Origin: Phycisphaerales bacterium | GTDB lineage: Bacteria; Planctomycetota; Phycisphaerae; UBA1845; UTPLA1 | Assembly: GCA_022360095.1 (NCBI GenBank) | Contig: JAKSDK010001893.1 | Location: forward strand, 62,001-126,000 | DNA: 64,000 nt | Direction of reading: 5' to 3' | Shown here: positions 26,152 to 34,809 of the stretch, one piece after another | Layout of the letters: every line of letters starts with the position of its first letter | How positions within the stretch are numbered: position 1 is the first letter of the stretch | Made by a program: the position numbers and the translations under genes | The notes under the pieces: model-generated | What the model was told of the DNA's origin: nothing | What the model saw: only the letters and a program-made list of their open reading frames with translations | The model's database searches: none

Positions 26152-26994
26152 TTAGCGACGCCTGGCGGTTTTTCTGGGCTTCGTCTTTCCGGAAGCAGTC
26201 TTCTTTTTCTTCGCCGTTTTCCGCAGTGTACTCCTGACCGTTTTTTTCTTACGGGTCGTTTTTTTTCCGGACGTTCTCGCTGAGGAAGCGGCTTTCTTTT
26301 TGGCCTTTTTCTTGGTCGTTTTGGTCGCGGCGGCAGTCTTTTTCTTCCGTTCCGTGACGGAGGCGCTCTTTTTGGCCGATTTTCGCGGAGAATGAGTCGC
26401 CGCGTAGCGTTTGAAAAGAGTATAGAAGCTCATCCTGTCCCGATCCTTGATCGCGCTCGACAGAAACTTCTGGGCCTCTTCCACGCCCACATCCTCGGCG
26501 ATGCAGTCACCCTTCTGGAGATACGTATACATGTTGTGATCCAGTGGAATCACCTGAGCTTTGAGGCAACGCTGTCTGAAAAAGGCCTTTGCATGAGGGC
26601 TGAGACAGTCGAGGGAGTTTAGGAACGATTCCGCCGCTTTCTTGGATCCGGTCTCGAGAAAACCGACGTCCAGGTGATGCAAGTGATTGAAAATCGAATT
26701 GAGGGTCTGCGAGATTTCGTCAGCCGCCAACCGGCACTTCGGATAATCGACACCAACGGCTCTGACCATATCCGCGACCGGCGTCATGCGCAGGTCGTTG
26801 TTGTCGATGGCGGTGTCCAGCAACCGGCTTAGCGCCGTGGAGGCCTTTTGCTCAGTCGCATAGTTACTGAGAATCCCCAACAGCAACATCTGAAGCGGAT
26901 CATCCTTGGTCGCCAGGCTGGCCTTGGATTTTTCCTTCTTGATTTTGCTGAAGAGTTGTTTGACCCGACGAGCGTATTCAGCAGCTTTCTTCAT
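26152..26994 (-). CDS. HhH-GPD (endonuclease III)-like protein with histone-H1-like basic tail
   Basis: 280 residues in two parts. Residues 1-200 are helical and resemble the endonuclease III/MutY fold: DPLQMLLLGILSNYATEQKA corresponds to the first conserved helix, and IPLDHNMYTYLQKGDCI to the segment holding the catalytic aspartate (here LDHN). The central hairpin is poor: the usual LPGVGxKTA is replaced by LSPHAKAFFRQ, and the four-cysteine iron-sulfur cluster is absent. Residues 203-280 are almost pure Lys, Arg, Ala, Ser and Thr (KKKAKKKAASSARTSGKK), like histone H1 or planctomycete KAAT-type tails, so DNA or RNA binding is likely. The start codon overlaps the rbfA stop (ATGA), so it is coupled to a ribosome-maturation gene. 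Base-excision activity is doubtful. Confidence 0.72.
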   Translation of the reverse strand: MKKAAEYARRVKQLFSKIKKEKSKASLATKDDPLQMLLLGILSNYATEQKASTALSRLLDTAIDNNDLRMTPVADMVRAVGVDYPKCRLAADEISQTLNSIFNHLHHLDVGFLETGSKKAAESFLNSLDCLSPHAKAFFRQRCLKAQVIPLDHNMYTYLQKGDCIAEDVGVEEAQKFLSSAIKDRDRMSFYTLFKRYAATHSPRKSAKKSASVTERKKKTAAATKTTKKKAKKKAASSARTSGKKTTRKKKTVRSTLRKTAKKKKTASGKTKPRKTARRR

Positions 26995-27437
26995 TCTCCG
27001 ACCTCGCTTCGAGTAGATGTGTCGTCTTCCTGCAAATCCAATGTGCCGGAAGGATCAGCCTTTTCATCGAACGGAGCTTCTTTGGATTCAGACCAATCGT
27101 TTTTCAAGTCACCGATCTCCTGATAAGTCTCGATGGCACGTTTGATTCCGATATCCAGGTGGAATCTGATCGAAGGACAATGCCGGATGTCGAGTTGCCT
27201 GGCGAGCCGTGATTGAATCAGGCCGCGGGCGCTTTCGAGTCCTCGCATGGTCGTCCTTGCGTCGGTGTCCGAGCCCATGACACTGACGTGGATCGTCGCG
27301 ACCCTCAGATCCGCCGACATCTCCACGCGCACCACGCTCGTAAAACGACTGATCCGGGGATCGGACAATCGATTTGCGATGGCGTCGCTCACCACTTCTC
27401 GGACGACATGAGACAGCCTGTCTCGGCGATGGGACAT
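26991..27437 (-). CDS. rbfA: ribosome-binding factor A
   Basis: RbfA binds the 30S subunit and helps process the 5' end of 16S rRNA. The 148-residue product has the KH-like family pattern: RRDRLSHVVREVVSDAIANRLSDPRI, then FTSVVRVEMSADLRVATIHVSVMG and the RLARQLDIRHCPSIRFHLD stretch near residue 90. The last 35 residues are acidic and longer than in E. coli RbfA. It sits downstream of ylxP in the canonical nusA-infB-ylxP-rbfA order and overlaps the next gene by 4 nt. Confidence 0.94.
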   Translation of the reverse strand: MSHRRDRLSHVVREVVSDAIANRLSDPRISRFTSVVRVEMSADLRVATIHVSVMGSDTDARTTMRGLESARGLIQSRLARQLDIRHCPSIRFHLDIGIKRAIETYQEIGDLKNDWSESKEAPFDEKADPSGTLDLQEDDTSTRSEVGE

Positions 27438-27491
27438 AACGTTCTGAATCCTTACGCTTCTCTACGAATAAGGCTCATACCTCGGGAACCG

Positions 27492-27773
27492 TCAAATAAG
27501 TTCCACGTCATAATCAAGCAGACTAACCCTGCGATGCTTTCGCACCTCGTCCACGATCTTCGATAAACAACTTTCGGTGAATCGCCGTTCGTTTGAGACC
27601 ATGACGACCGCGACTCCGCTCTGGCGATGTTCGTCCAGATCATCCACTTCCGCTATGGAAATGTTGTGTCGGGCCGCGAGCCGATCCTTCAAACTTTTGA
27701 CGGCTCGACGCTTGTCTTTCAAGGACATCGCATCAGGGATTGCCAGCGACAGTTGCAATACGCCAATCACCAT
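27492..27773 (-). CDS. ylxP: YlxP-like DUF503 protein
   Basis: 93 residues. The start MVIGVLQLSLAIPDAMSLKDKRRAVKSLKDRL and the following HNISIAEVDDLDEHRQSGVAVVMVS match the DUF503 family, whose genes normally lie between infB and rbfA; YlxP-type proteins are linked to ribosome assembly or RNA binding. The ATG is 49 nt after infB. Function is assigned by family and position only. Confidence 0.9.
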   Translation of the reverse strand: MVIGVLQLSLAIPDAMSLKDKRRAVKSLKDRLAARHNISIAEVDDLDEHRQSGVAVVMVSNERRFTESCLSKIVDEVRKHRRVSLLDYDVELI

Positions 27774-27822
27774 GCCATTCCGAATGAATTACCCCTGTTT
27801 GTCCGTTCGCCGCATGCAGTCA

Positions 27823-30567
27823 TCAGGAGGATGGTGGTAGCGTTCGGGCGATCTTGACGACTTCGATCGCTTCGATGATGTCGCCCGGCTTCACGTCGTC
27901 AAAGTTCGCGACTCTGATACCACATTCAAGCCCCGACTTGACCTCCCGAACGTCGTCCTTGAAACGCCGTAAGGACTCGAGCGGGGCGCGATCCTTGATC
28001 GGCACGCCGTCCCTGATGACGCGCACCAGGTAATTCCGGTTAAATAGGCCTTCACGTACGAAGCAGCCCGCCACCTTGCCTACTTTGGAGATGCCGAAAA
28101 TCTCGCGGACTTCCGCCCGGCCGCGGGATTCGATTTTTTCTTCCGGCTCCAAAAGGCCTTCGAGCGCCTTCTTGATGTCGTCGATGACCTCATAGATGAC
28201 ACGGTATGTACGAACATCGACACCGGCGTGATCCGCCTTCCTCTGAATAGTCGGGTCGGGCACGACGTAGAAGGCGATGATGATGGCGCCGCTCGCCTGA
28301 GCCAACACGATGTCCGATTCCGTCACGGTTCCGACGCCGGAATGCATGATGTTGAGCTTGACTTCGTCGTCCGGAAAACTTGTGAGTTCCTGCTTCAGCG
28401 CGTCAATGGAACCCTGAACATCCGCTCGAATGATGACGTTGAGCTCCGGAATCTGTCCTTCCTCGGCGGTCGCGATCACGGATTCAAGGCTGGTCGGTTT
28501 GGCCAGACGAACCAGTTCCTGCTCGCGGCGCAGAGCCAGCGCCTCTTCCGCAACCTCCTTGGCGCGCTGCGCGCTCTTCAAAACATAAAACTTGTCCCCG
28601 GCCTCGGGGACGTCGCTGAGGCCCGTGACCTCAACCGGCGTGGACGGGCCGGCCTTCTTGACGGTCGAACCCGAATCGTCCTTCATCGAACGCACTCGGC
28701 CATGTGCTGTCCCGCAAACGACCACTTGCCCCGTTTTCAAGGTGCCTTCCTGGACCAAAAGGCGGGCCACATTCCCGATGCGATCACTTCGCTCCGCTTC
28801 GATGACCGTGCCGGTCGCCGGGATTGTCGGGTCGGCCTTCAATTCCAAGACTTCACTCAAGGTTGCCAAATGGCTCAACAGATCATCGATTCCCACGCCC
28901 GTTGTGGCGGAGGTCTTGATGACGTCGGTATCACCACCCCAATCACCACTGGGTGTCAGACCCTGCTCCGTCAGTTGACCGTAGATTTTGTTGAGGTCGT
29001 GTTCGAGGTCGATCTTGTTCAACGCGACGACAATGGTCGTCTCCGCGGCCTTGGCATGGTTGATGGCTTCGACCGTCGTGGGCATGACGCCGTCATCGGC
29101 CGCCACAACGAGCACAACCACGTCTGTCATGTTGGCACCGCGAGCACGCATCGCCGTAAATGCGGCATGGCCGGGTGTGTCCAGGAAGGCGACCCATTTG
29201 TCGCCGACACGAACACGATAGGCGCCCACGTGCTGTGTGATTCCTCCGGCTTCACCGGCAGTGACGTTCGCCTTACGAATGCGATCCAGCAAGCTGGTCT
29301 TTCCATGATCCACATGCCCCAGTACCGTCACGACCGGCGGCCGAGGCATTTGTTTCTTGCGATCGAGCGCAGCGAACTCCTCCGCCAACAAATCCAGACC
29401 GGTCTTGGCCTTGTTCACGATAAGCTCAATGCCGTATTCCACGGCAATCAACTGTGCGTGTTCGGTGTCCAGGGCGCTGTTGATGCCGGCCATGGTCTCA
29501 TGGTCGTCTCGAAGTTTGTTGACGATGTCGAGGACGGGAATTCCCGTTTCACGGGAAAAATCCTTCACACGAATCGGCTCAGTCAACTCGACCTTATCTT
29601 TCTTGATCCGTACCGGGGCCAGCCCACGCCGCCCGGAAGACGATTTTCGTTCAACCGCACGATGGGCGCCGATGCCGCGTCCCGAGGCCTGAGCCAGGCG
29701 CTCACGCATTTCCAGGACGTCTTGCTCGCGCCATTCGTGGAGTTGTTCGGTTGATGCTTGACGATTGTCACGAAGACCGCGACGGGGATGCGTGCGCCGC
29801 CCCTGGCTCTCCTCGGGACCGCTTGGTCGTTTGCCGCCTCGGCCGCGGCCGCGACGTTCTTCTTTCGCTTGATCATCGTCAGGAACGGTTTCCACCGGAT
29901 CGCGCGGGGCCGGGCGTTGTGTCGAGCGGGCTGCAGGACGCGGACGGTCAACCCGATCCGGCTTGTCCATGCGAATCACCTTAGGCCCCGTCAGCTTGGC
30001 CGGCTCCGGCACATTCTGGGGGCCGACAACCACGGGTTCCGGCTCGGGCTTGGCCGGCACCTTTTCAGTTTCAGCTTCTGTGGCCGTCGCCGCGACTTGC
30101 TTGGCAGGTTCGATGCCTGGCATCTCCGGCTCCGCTTCATTCGGCAACGACGGGGGCGGCTCGGCCGGTAATGCCGGCTCATTCTCCTCTTCGACGGTCG
30201 TTGCATCGCCCTGAACCGGTTCCTTCGGCGGCGCCGGGGGCTCCATCACCGCAACGGAGACCGGAGTCGTTTCCACGGAGGCGGCGGTCTTATCAGGAGG
30301 TTCGGCCGCGACCTTCTCGACAATTTTCTTCTTCTTCGGTTTGACGCGAACCGTCTTCAGGTCTACACGCTTCGTCTCCTCCAGCGTCGTCGTGTGCGCA
30401 CCTTCACTGAACCACTCTCGGATCGTGGCTTCGAGGCCGGCCGATACCACGAACATATGGTTCTTGACCTGGTCAAGCCCCTCGGCGTGGCACTTCTCGA
30501 TGATGGCCTTGCTTTTGACACCTAACTCTTTGGCAAGGTGATGGATTCGCCTTTTCTGTTCAGCCAA
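27823..30567 (-). CDS. infB: translation initiation factor IF-2
   Basis: GTPase that places initiator tRNA on the 30S subunit. About 914 residues. The first 50 residues are the IF2 N-terminal helix module (RIHHLAKELGVKSKAIIEKC), then a long Pro/Glu/Ala-rich linker with basic patches to about 310, and the conserved core: G1 GHVDHGKTS, G3 DTPGHAAF, G4 ALNKIDLE, then domains II-IV ending in KIARTLPPSS. I place the start at TTG 30567 because GGAGGA lies 5-6 nt before it, inside the longer frame that begins with TTG 30585; no ATG is available. It follows nusA by 74 nt; ylxR, often between them, is absent. Confidence 0.96.
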   Translation of the reverse strand: MAEQKRRIHHLAKELGVKSKAIIEKCHAEGLDQVKNHMFVVSAGLEATIREWFSEGAHTTTLEETKRVDLKTVRVKPKKKKIVEKVAAEPPDKTAASVETTPVSVAVMEPPAPPKEPVQGDATTVEEENEPALPAEPPPSLPNEAEPEMPGIEPAKQVAATATEAETEKVPAKPEPEPVVVGPQNVPEPAKLTGPKVIRMDKPDRVDRPRPAARSTQRPAPRDPVETVPDDDQAKEERRGRGRGGKRPSGPEESQGRRTHPRRGLRDNRQASTEQLHEWREQDVLEMRERLAQASGRGIGAHRAVERKSSSGRRGLAPVRIKKDKVELTEPIRVKDFSRETGIPVLDIVNKLRDDHETMAGINSALDTEHAQLIAVEYGIELIVNKAKTGLDLLAEEFAALDRKKQMPRPPVVTVLGHVDHGKTSLLDRIRKANVTAGEAGGITQHVGAYRVRVGDKWVAFLDTPGHAAFTAMRARGANMTDVVVLVVAADDGVMPTTVEAINHAKAAETTIVVALNKIDLEHDLNKIYGQLTEQGLTPSGDWGGDTDVIKTSATTGVGIDDLLSHLATLSEVLELKADPTIPATGTVIEAERSDRIGNVARLLVQEGTLKTGQVVVCGTAHGRVRSMKDDSGSTVKKAGPSTPVEVTGLSDVPEAGDKFYVLKSAQRAKEVAEEALALRREQELVRLAKPTSLESVIATAEEGQIPELNVIIRADVQGSIDALKQELTSFPDDEVKLNIMHSGVGTVTESDIVLAQASGAIIIAFYVVPDPTIQRKADHAGVDVRTYRVIYEVIDDIKKALEGLLEPEEKIESRGRAEVREIFGISKVGKVAGCFVREGLFNRNYLVRVIRDGVPIKDRAPLESLRRFKDDVREVKSGLECGIRVANFDDVKPGDIIEAIEVVKIARTLPPSS

Positions 30568-30641
30568 ATCGTTCCTCCAGGACAAACTCGGTCCGATTGC
30601 CTGTAACTAAAATACACACACGCGCTCATTTCGACACCGAT

Positions 30642-32087
30642 CTAACTCGTCGTCGGCGCATCCTCCACGGTCTCCTGCGATTCGCTTGAATCGCCGACCT
30701 CAGGTTCGACGTCGACAGCTTCGCGATTCGCAACGTCCTCGCCGGCGTCCTCCGAGGACGAAGTCTCCTCCACAGCATGCTCCTCCGTTGAAGCCTCGGC
30801 TCCGTCGTCCGTCTGGGTCGCAGTCTCGTCTTCCGCCGTTTCCGTCGCGCCGTCCTTCGAATCCTCCTCCGACGTCGGAGCCGACTGCTGCTCCGCCGCG
30901 GACTTCTCCTTTTCTTTTTTCTCTTTCTCCATTTCCTCCTGCACGACCTTGGCTTCGGTCGCGCAGATATCGACGATGTGCTGAGCCAGTTTCTCGTCGA
31001 GTTCAAGCTCTCGCGTCAGCGGTTCAATCCCGACTTCCTCCACGTCGGCCACGCTGATCAAGCCCAGCAATGAAATCCGTTCCGCAACGACATCCTCAAC
31101 GCCTTCGACTTTCCTCAGCGTTTCGGCAAGGCGATCCAGGCCGCGATTGTATTCCTTCGGCGTCAGGATATCGATATCCCAGCCCGTCAAGCGGGCAGCG
31201 AGCCGAACGTTCTGTCCGCGCTTGCCGATGGCGAGAGAGAGCTGTTCCTCGGGAACGACCGCCGTGGCCCGGCTCAGCTCGAAACAAAGCGCCGTATCCT
31301 GAATCTCCGCCGGCTTCAAAGCATTCGCGATCAGAATCTGCGACGATTCGTTCCAGCGAACGATGTCAATCTTCTCGCCGCCAAGTTCCTCGACGATGTT
31401 CTTGATCCGGCTTCCGCGAACGCCGACACACGCGCCGACAGCATCGACCTTCGTGTCGATCGATGAAACCGCGACCTTGGTACGATAGCCCGCCTCACGG
31501 GCCAGAGCCTTGATTTCAATGATCCTTTCCGCAACCTCCGGAACCTCCAGCTCAAACAGCCGGCGAATGAAATCGGGGTGGCTTCGGCTCAAAATGATCT
31601 TCACCTGGTGCGGCGCTTCGCGGACATCCAGGATCAACGCGCGAACACGTTCGCCAGGCTGGTGCGCCTCGCCGGGAATCTGCTCGCTGCGAGGCAGGAA
31701 CCCTTCGGTCCGGCCAAGGCTGACGACCAGCGCGCCCCCTTCGAATCGCGCGATGGTGCCCGTGATGATCTGGCCTTTTCGCTCGATGAACTCCTCGTAA
31801 ATACTTCCGCGCTCCGCCTCGCGGAAACGCTGGATCATGACCTGCTTCGCCGTTTGCGCGGCGATTCGTCCCAATTCGTTCAAGCTGATCGCTTCTTCGT
31901 CGGCGCTGGCGCTGATCTCCCCGGTGATTCGGTCGATCTCGACCTTCACGTCCTCGGCCTCTAGATATCGCTTGCGGATCGCCGTCTCCATGGCCGCTTC
32001 GAGGTCTCCCAGGACCAGTTCCTTGTCGATATTCTTTTCGCGGGCCAGTCCATCGACGATGCGCATCAGTTCAGAATTCATGTTCAT
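30642..32087 (-). CDS. nusA: transcription termination/antitermination factor NusA
   Basis: Binds RNA polymerase and RNA during elongation, pausing and termination. 481 residues: N-terminal polymerase-binding domain (1-130; MRIVDGLAREKNIDKELVLGDLEAAM), S1 domain (about 134-200; ITGTIARFEGGALVVSLGRTEGFLP), KH1 with GVRGSRIKNI and KH2 with AIGKRGQNVRLAARLTGWDIDI. A further helical segment (about 335-390) is followed by a 90-residue Glu/Ser/Thr/Asp-rich acidic tail. That tail replaces the acidic repeat modules of E. coli NusA and is low complexity. ATG 32087 has AAGGG close upstream. rimP, usually the gene before nusA, is missing; a terminator-like hairpin and a transporter ATPase lie there instead. 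Confidence 0.96.
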   Translation of the reverse strand: MNMNSELMRIVDGLAREKNIDKELVLGDLEAAMETAIRKRYLEAEDVKVEIDRITGEISASADEEAISLNELGRIAAQTAKQVMIQRFREAERGSIYEEFIERKGQIITGTIARFEGGALVVSLGRTEGFLPRSEQIPGEAHQPGERVRALILDVREAPHQVKIILSRSHPDFIRRLFELEVPEVAERIIEIKALAREAGYRTKVAVSSIDTKVDAVGACVGVRGSRIKNIVEELGGEKIDIVRWNESSQILIANALKPAEIQDTALCFELSRATAVVPEEQLSLAIGKRGQNVRLAARLTGWDIDILTPKEYNRGLDRLAETLRKVEGVEDVVAERISLLGLISVADVEEVGIEPLTRELELDEKLAQHIVDICATEAKVVQEEMEKEKKEKEKSAAEQQSAPTSEEDSKDGATETAEDETATQTDDGAEASTEEHAVEETSSSEDAGEDVANREAVDVEPEVGDSSESQETVEDAPTTS

Positions 32088-32163
32088 ACCCTTGTATTTA
32101 ATTGTCGCGTGAAAAACCGGCGTCCACGCTCGCCTTGTATTTATTCAGTCTGACTCGATTGCA

Positions 32164-32194
32164 ACAAAAAAGTGGGCAAAACAGAGACCCACTT
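32164..32194 (-). terminator. Rho-independent terminator after the MalK-like gene
   Basis: On the minus strand AAGTGGG and CCCACTT (32188-32194 and 32170-32176) form a 7-bp stem with an 11-nt loop, directly followed by TTTTTG. It lies about 140 nt past the MalK-like stop and 75 nt before nusA, so it would separate the two transcription units. Confidence 0.7.
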
Positions 32195-32333
32195 GACTCA
32201 GTGCATTTCTTAAGCGGGCACTGCCGGCCGCTTGCGTCACACGCGATGGAGACATCTTGGTCAACGCATGGGCCGACTCCGGCGTGCAACGCGACGCCGC
32301 GACGTCAACCGGAACAGACCGGGATGATCCGTG

Positions 32334-33515
32334 CTAGTTCGCACGTGCCATCGCTCCATTTTGCCGATTCATCGCCGTCACATTGACACCCAATTCACCC
32401 GGTTCAAAGACATGAGCCCTGCTCATATCGATGAACACTTCCAAAGACTGACCTTCGGAAACCGAAACGCGAGCATCCACACGTCCAACCAATTGCTTAC
32501 GGGCTTCGGTCGTCATGTAGATGTCCTTTCGGTCACCAAGGGGCTCCACCAAAGTGATACGGACACCCAACTTCGCAAAGTCATCGCCGTGCGTCCGATC
32601 GGTGACGCCGTTCCCGGCGGGCCGTTCCACCGAAAAGGCGTCGGGCCGAATACCCAAGACCATCTCTCGATCCGCGTAAGACGACAGACGTTCTGTCATC
32701 CAGCGTGGCAGCGAAAGGCTGCCGTTTCCCACGTCGAAGGCCGGTTCGGCGTCCCGTTTCACGATACGCCCTTCAATGAAGCTCATCGACGGCGTTCCGA
32801 CGAATGAGGCCACAAAGCGATTCGCCGGGTGATCATAAATCTCCAACGGCGGCGCACACTGTTGAACGACGCCGTCCTTCATCACGACGACTCGATCGCC
32901 CAACGTCATCGCCTCTTCCTGGTCATGCGTCACGTAAATCGTCGTCGTCGCCAATCGACGTTGAAGCCGTTTGATTTCCGAACGCATTTCGACGCGAAGC
33001 TTGGCATCCAGGTTCGACAACGGTTCGTCAAACAGGAACACTTTCGGGTTCCGCACGATCGCCCGACCTACAGCCACCCTTTGACGCTGCCCACCTGATA
33101 AGGCTTTGGGTCGGCGATTGAGCAAGTCTTCGATACCCAGAAGCGCCGCGGTCTCGCGTACCTTTTTGTCAATGTCGGCCTTCGTCAACTTCAGCTCTCG
33201 TCGTCGGAGCTTGAGGCTGAAGGCCATGTTTTTGTATACCGTCATATGCGGATACAAGGCGTAGTTCTGAAAGACCATCGCGATATCGCGATCCTTGGGC
33301 GGCACTTCGTTCACGACACGATCTCCGATCCGGATCGTGCCGGAACCGACCGCCTCAAGTCCGGCGATCATGCGCAAGGTCGTGCTCTTTCCACAACCGG
33401 AAGGGCCGACCAAGACCAGGAACTCCCGATCGCCGATCTCCAGGCTTACCCGATCAACCGCCCTGACGCCGCCGGGATAGTCCTTGGTGACGTCGATTAA
33501 CTTCACATGAGCCAT
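32334..33515 (-). CDS. MalK/UgpC-family sugar ABC transporter ATP-binding protein
   Basis: 393 residues. The N-terminal ATPase (1-240) has Walker A GPSGCGKST, Q-loop MVFQNYALYPHMTV, signature LSGGQRQRVAVGRA, Walker B VFLFDEPLSNLDAKLR and YVTHDQEEAMTLGD. The C-terminal 130 residues are a TOBE/regulatory region (VLGIRPDAF, ITLVEPLGDRKDIYM, VFIDMSRAHVFEPG). This is the shared ATPase type (MalK, UgpC, MsiK) that energises uptake of sugars or glycerol phosphate. No permease or binding-protein gene is adjacent, so it may serve several importers encoded elsewhere, as MsiK does. An inverted repeat with TTATGC arms upstream (33632-33663) could be its operator. Confidence 0.92.
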   Translation of the reverse strand: MAHVKLIDVTKDYPGGVRAVDRVSLEIGDREFLVLVGPSGCGKSTTLRMIAGLEAVGSGTIRIGDRVVNEVPPKDRDIAMVFQNYALYPHMTVYKNMAFSLKLRRRELKLTKADIDKKVRETAALLGIEDLLNRRPKALSGGQRQRVAVGRAIVRNPKVFLFDEPLSNLDAKLRVEMRSEIKRLQRRLATTTIYVTHDQEEAMTLGDRVVVMKDGVVQQCAPPLEIYDHPANRFVASFVGTPSMSFIEGRIVKRDAEPAFDVGNGSLSLPRWMTERLSSYADREMVLGIRPDAFSVERPAGNGVTDRTHGDDFAKLGVRITLVEPLGDRKDIYMTTEARKQLVGRVDARVSVSEGQSLEVFIDMSRAHVFEPGELGVNVTAMNRQNGAMARAN

Positions 33516-33631
33516 AGGGTTATGTCAAGGCACCCGGGGCGACCGTCAAAGACTGTTGATTATAAGTTACCCTTAGTCCATGTCAATCCGGATTTTACGG
33601 ATCCCGAACGGCTCGACGGCTTTTTTCCCAC

Positions 33632-33663
33632 GCATAACCTTATGACAAACCTGGCTGTTATGC
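33632..33663. promoter_or_regulatory. possible operator: GCATAAC...GTTATGC inverted repeat
   Basis: Perfect 7-nt arms at 33632-33638 and 33657-33663 separated by 18 nt, about 120 nt upstream of the MalK-like gene. A further GGTTATG occurs at 33521-33527, touching the start codon. The spacing suits a dimeric regulator, but this is pattern only. Confidence 0.3.
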
Positions 33664-33717
33664 TCACTCCGTCGCGGCGAACGATTAAAATGTGTCGCTT
33701 ACATAAGAATTGGGCCG

Positions 33718-34809
33718 CTAAAGACCGTGCTTACGGTCGGCGGCTTGTTGCTGTCGAGTGGCGTCTTCGAGCAGTTTCTTTTCGTGGCGCGAAAGGCTGT
33801 TGATCCCGTCACGCTTGACCTTGTCCAAAATCGCATCCACGCGCTTTTCCAACAGTTCCTGCTCTTTTCGCTTTGCTTCCCAGGCTCCCTGCTTCGCCTT
33901 TTCACGCCAGCGTGTGAACCAGCCCTTACGCTTCGTCTTGTCCGGTAGCGTCGAGAACCCGCCGGAGAAATCATAGCCCATCGGGTTGTCTTCCTCGCGA
34001 AGACCGGCCTTCACCAACTGCCGTTCCTGATGACAGGTGATGTAACCAAAGAGAGCGATGACCAACAGGAGGTACTGTGATTTTGCAAGGGCATACAGAC
34101 CCATCAATATCGCGGCAATCATGCCCACGGTTGTCGCAATCAGCATGCTTCGTCGATAACCGAGCATTTTCCACAATGCGCATTGCACCATCCGGCCGCC
34201 ATCCATGGGATACATCGGCCATAGATTGAAAAGAAACAGGATCAGGTTGACTCGGTGAATAACAAGCAACCATATGTATATTTCGCTATGTCCCGCCAAA
34301 ACAATCACGCCGAAACCAAATGGATTCCAGGTCACCAAATCCTGCGGGGCACCCCAAGTCATTGCGAAGTAGGCTGCGACAAACAGGACTAAGTTGACGA
34401 GGGGACCGCAAACAATGGTCACGAATTGGGGCCAAGGCTGATTCGGCGCATCCACCGTCGCCAGACCGCCAAGGGGCCACATCAAGATTTGATCCGCACG
34501 GCCGCCCATGAACCTGGCCGCAAAACAGTGGCCCAGTTCGTGCAAAAACACAGATCCAAAAAGAATGACGACCCATTGGAAGGTCAAATACAAGCTGCCA
34601 CTCGAACTGATAAGCTGAAATATGATGAAGAGGATGAATGTGATGTGTATGCGTATTCGAATGCCGAAGAGGCTGCCGATGGCCGGTGACCAGCTCAACG
34701 GGTTGTCGGAGAACCTTCCCCCGCCGCCGCCACCGCCACCAAAAAAACCGAAGCCGCCGCCCCCACGTCCGTCACCCACCCCTGCATAGTCACGGTCTCG
34801 CCAGCCCAT
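33718..34809 (-). CDS. M50-family site-2-type membrane metalloprotease with DUF6576-like tail
   Basis: About 363 residues. A glycine-rich head (GGGGFGFFGGGGGGGGRF) leads into six or so membrane helices. The zinc motif HELGH is in the helix starting FQWVVILFGSVF, and the second signature NLWPMYPMDGGR supplies the third ligand (NPxxDGG class), so it is a site-2-protease-like zinc peptidase of the minimal SpoIVFB type acting inside membranes. The C-terminal 90 residues are charged and cytoplasmic; RVDAILDKVKRDGINSLSRHEKKLLEDA matches the short DUF6576 motif seen on rhomboid-type proteins. ATG 34809 shares one base with the Nudix stop (TGATG), so the genes are coupled. Substrate unknown. Confidence 0.88.
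   Translation of the reverse strand: MGWRDRDYAGVGDGRGGGGFGFFGGGGGGGGRFSDNPLSWSPAIGSLFGIRIRIHITFILFIIFQLISSSGSLYLTFQWVVILFGSVFLHELGHCFAARFMGGRADQILMWPLGGLATVDAPNQPWPQFVTIVCGPLVNLVLFVAAYFAMTWGAPQDLVTWNPFGFGVIVLAGHSEIYIWLLVIHRVNLILFLFNLWPMYPMDGGRMVQCALWKMLGYRRSMLIATTVGMIAAILMGLYALAKSQYLLLVIALFGYITCHQERQLVKAGLREEDNPMGYDFSGGFSTLPDKTKRKGWFTRWREKAKQGAWEAKRKEQELLEKRVDAILDKVKRDGINSLSRHEKKLLEDATRQQQAADRKHGL

Noticed and set aside
28228..29754. 508-residue open frame on the plus strand opposite infB
   Set aside because: Exact antisense of a strongly conserved gene; the translation has no family features and mirrors the codon pattern of infB.
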